NCBI RefSeq assembly: GCF_030167925.1
Contig: NZ_JASKUT010000001.1
Span: forward strand, 3,100,001 to 3,164,000
Direction: 5' to 3'
Length of the DNA stretch: 64,000 nucleotides
Source: Paenibacillus silviterrae
GTDB taxonomy: Bacteria; Bacillota; Bacilli; Paenibacillales; NBRC-103111
The notes below the pieces were generated by a model that was not told the DNA's origin, did not search any database, and saw nothing but the letters and a program-made list of their open reading frames with translations. Made by a program: the position numbers and the translations under genes. This document shows positions 63,830 to 64,000 of this stretch, piece after piece. The number at the start of each line of letters is the position of its first letter. Positions within the stretch are counted from its first letter, which is position 1.

Positions 63830-64000
63830 ATGGAATCGATGTTGCTCTATTCATTCTTTTAACCGGGCCAAAGAGCATGCAAAAAAAGTCGAAATTCGTC
63901 AAAATCTAAAACAATTATATCAATTCCTTTTGTTTTTTTTCAATTGTCTATCTATGGCATTTCATCCTGTTCCACTAGAAATAGAAAAAAAGCAGACAGC
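63830..64000. other. AT-rich upstream region at the right edge
   Basis: Sequence before the GGDEF gene is AT-rich and probably holds its promoter. No gene, repeat or RNA was recognised. Confidence 0.5.

Overview
The window looks like chromosome of an endospore-forming Bacillota, most likely Paenibacillus or a close relative. The evidence is a LysM/GH18 spore-cortex type hydrolase, a SpoIID/LytB protein, five tiny YjcZ-type spore peptides, an SLH-anchored giant exoprotein, copper-amine-oxidase stalk domains, CsoR/Fur/NrtR regulation typical of the group, strong AGGAGG ribosome sites and moderately GC-rich coding sequence. No rRNA, tRNA, CRISPR, phage or transposase gene was recognised.

Layout. 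1-4.3 kb: the 5' part of a very long secreted RCC1/FN3/cadherin-like protein that runs off the left edge. 4.4-6 kb: AlkD-type glycosylase and a secreted stalk-domain protein. 6-8.6 kb: an NAD salvage unit, nrtR-pnuC-nadR, with a shared ATGA-N5-TCAT operator candidate. 8.6-14.3 kb: housekeeping and hypothetical genes, a SleL-like hydrolase, a Nudix protein and a Gfo/Idh/MocA oxidoreductase. 14.4-21.7 kb: a copper regulon (copA, copZ, csoR; second copZ, His-rich lipoprotein, TVP38 protein, frameshifted MFS transporter) marked by CsoR-type operators, one of them in front of adaA. 21.7-23.5 kb: SDR and a second Gfo/Idh/MocA oxidoreductase. 23.9-28.6 kb: an arginine/ornithine/proline catabolic operon (rocD, P5C dehydrogenase, proline dehydrogenase, arginase). 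28.7-36 kb: LMW phosphatase, a membrane-anchored hypothetical and a 1.84-kaa LTD/FN3/Big2/SLH surface protein. 36.4-43.9 kb: pentapeptide protein and a Fur-regulated siderophore uptake unit in yclNOPQ order with a nitroreductase, a Btr-like AraC regulator and an HmoA-like monooxygenase. 43.9-47.6 kb: a ten-unit hairpin repeat array, three tiny spore peptides, and a flavin monooxygenase with its TetR regulator. 47.6-51.7 kb: hypothetical proteins, queC and a soluble PAS-MCP. 51.7-58.8 kb: two more large secreted proteins. 58.9-64 kb: a histidine kinase/RsbR/STAS fusion, hisD behind a His-rich leader peptide and terminator, and a membrane GGDEF protein.

The most unusual signal is non-coding. 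Four intergenic loci (12.78-13.03, 23.65-23.87, 36.17-36.36 and 43.97-45.06 kb), and perhaps a fifth (16.93-17.10 kb), carry repeats with the same 110-116 bp period and the same layout: an imperfect and a perfect short hairpin alternating at about 51 and 61 bp. The perfect hairpin has the form AATxGCA-loop-TGCx'ATT, and its variable base pair changes in a compensated way between loci. Sequence between hairpins is hardly conserved between loci, so the architecture and stem appear to be what is kept. Other points worth checking are the His-codon leader before hisD, the five 29-residue paralogues with a shared sigma-K-like box, and a G12 tract in the Shine-Dalgarno position of one gene.
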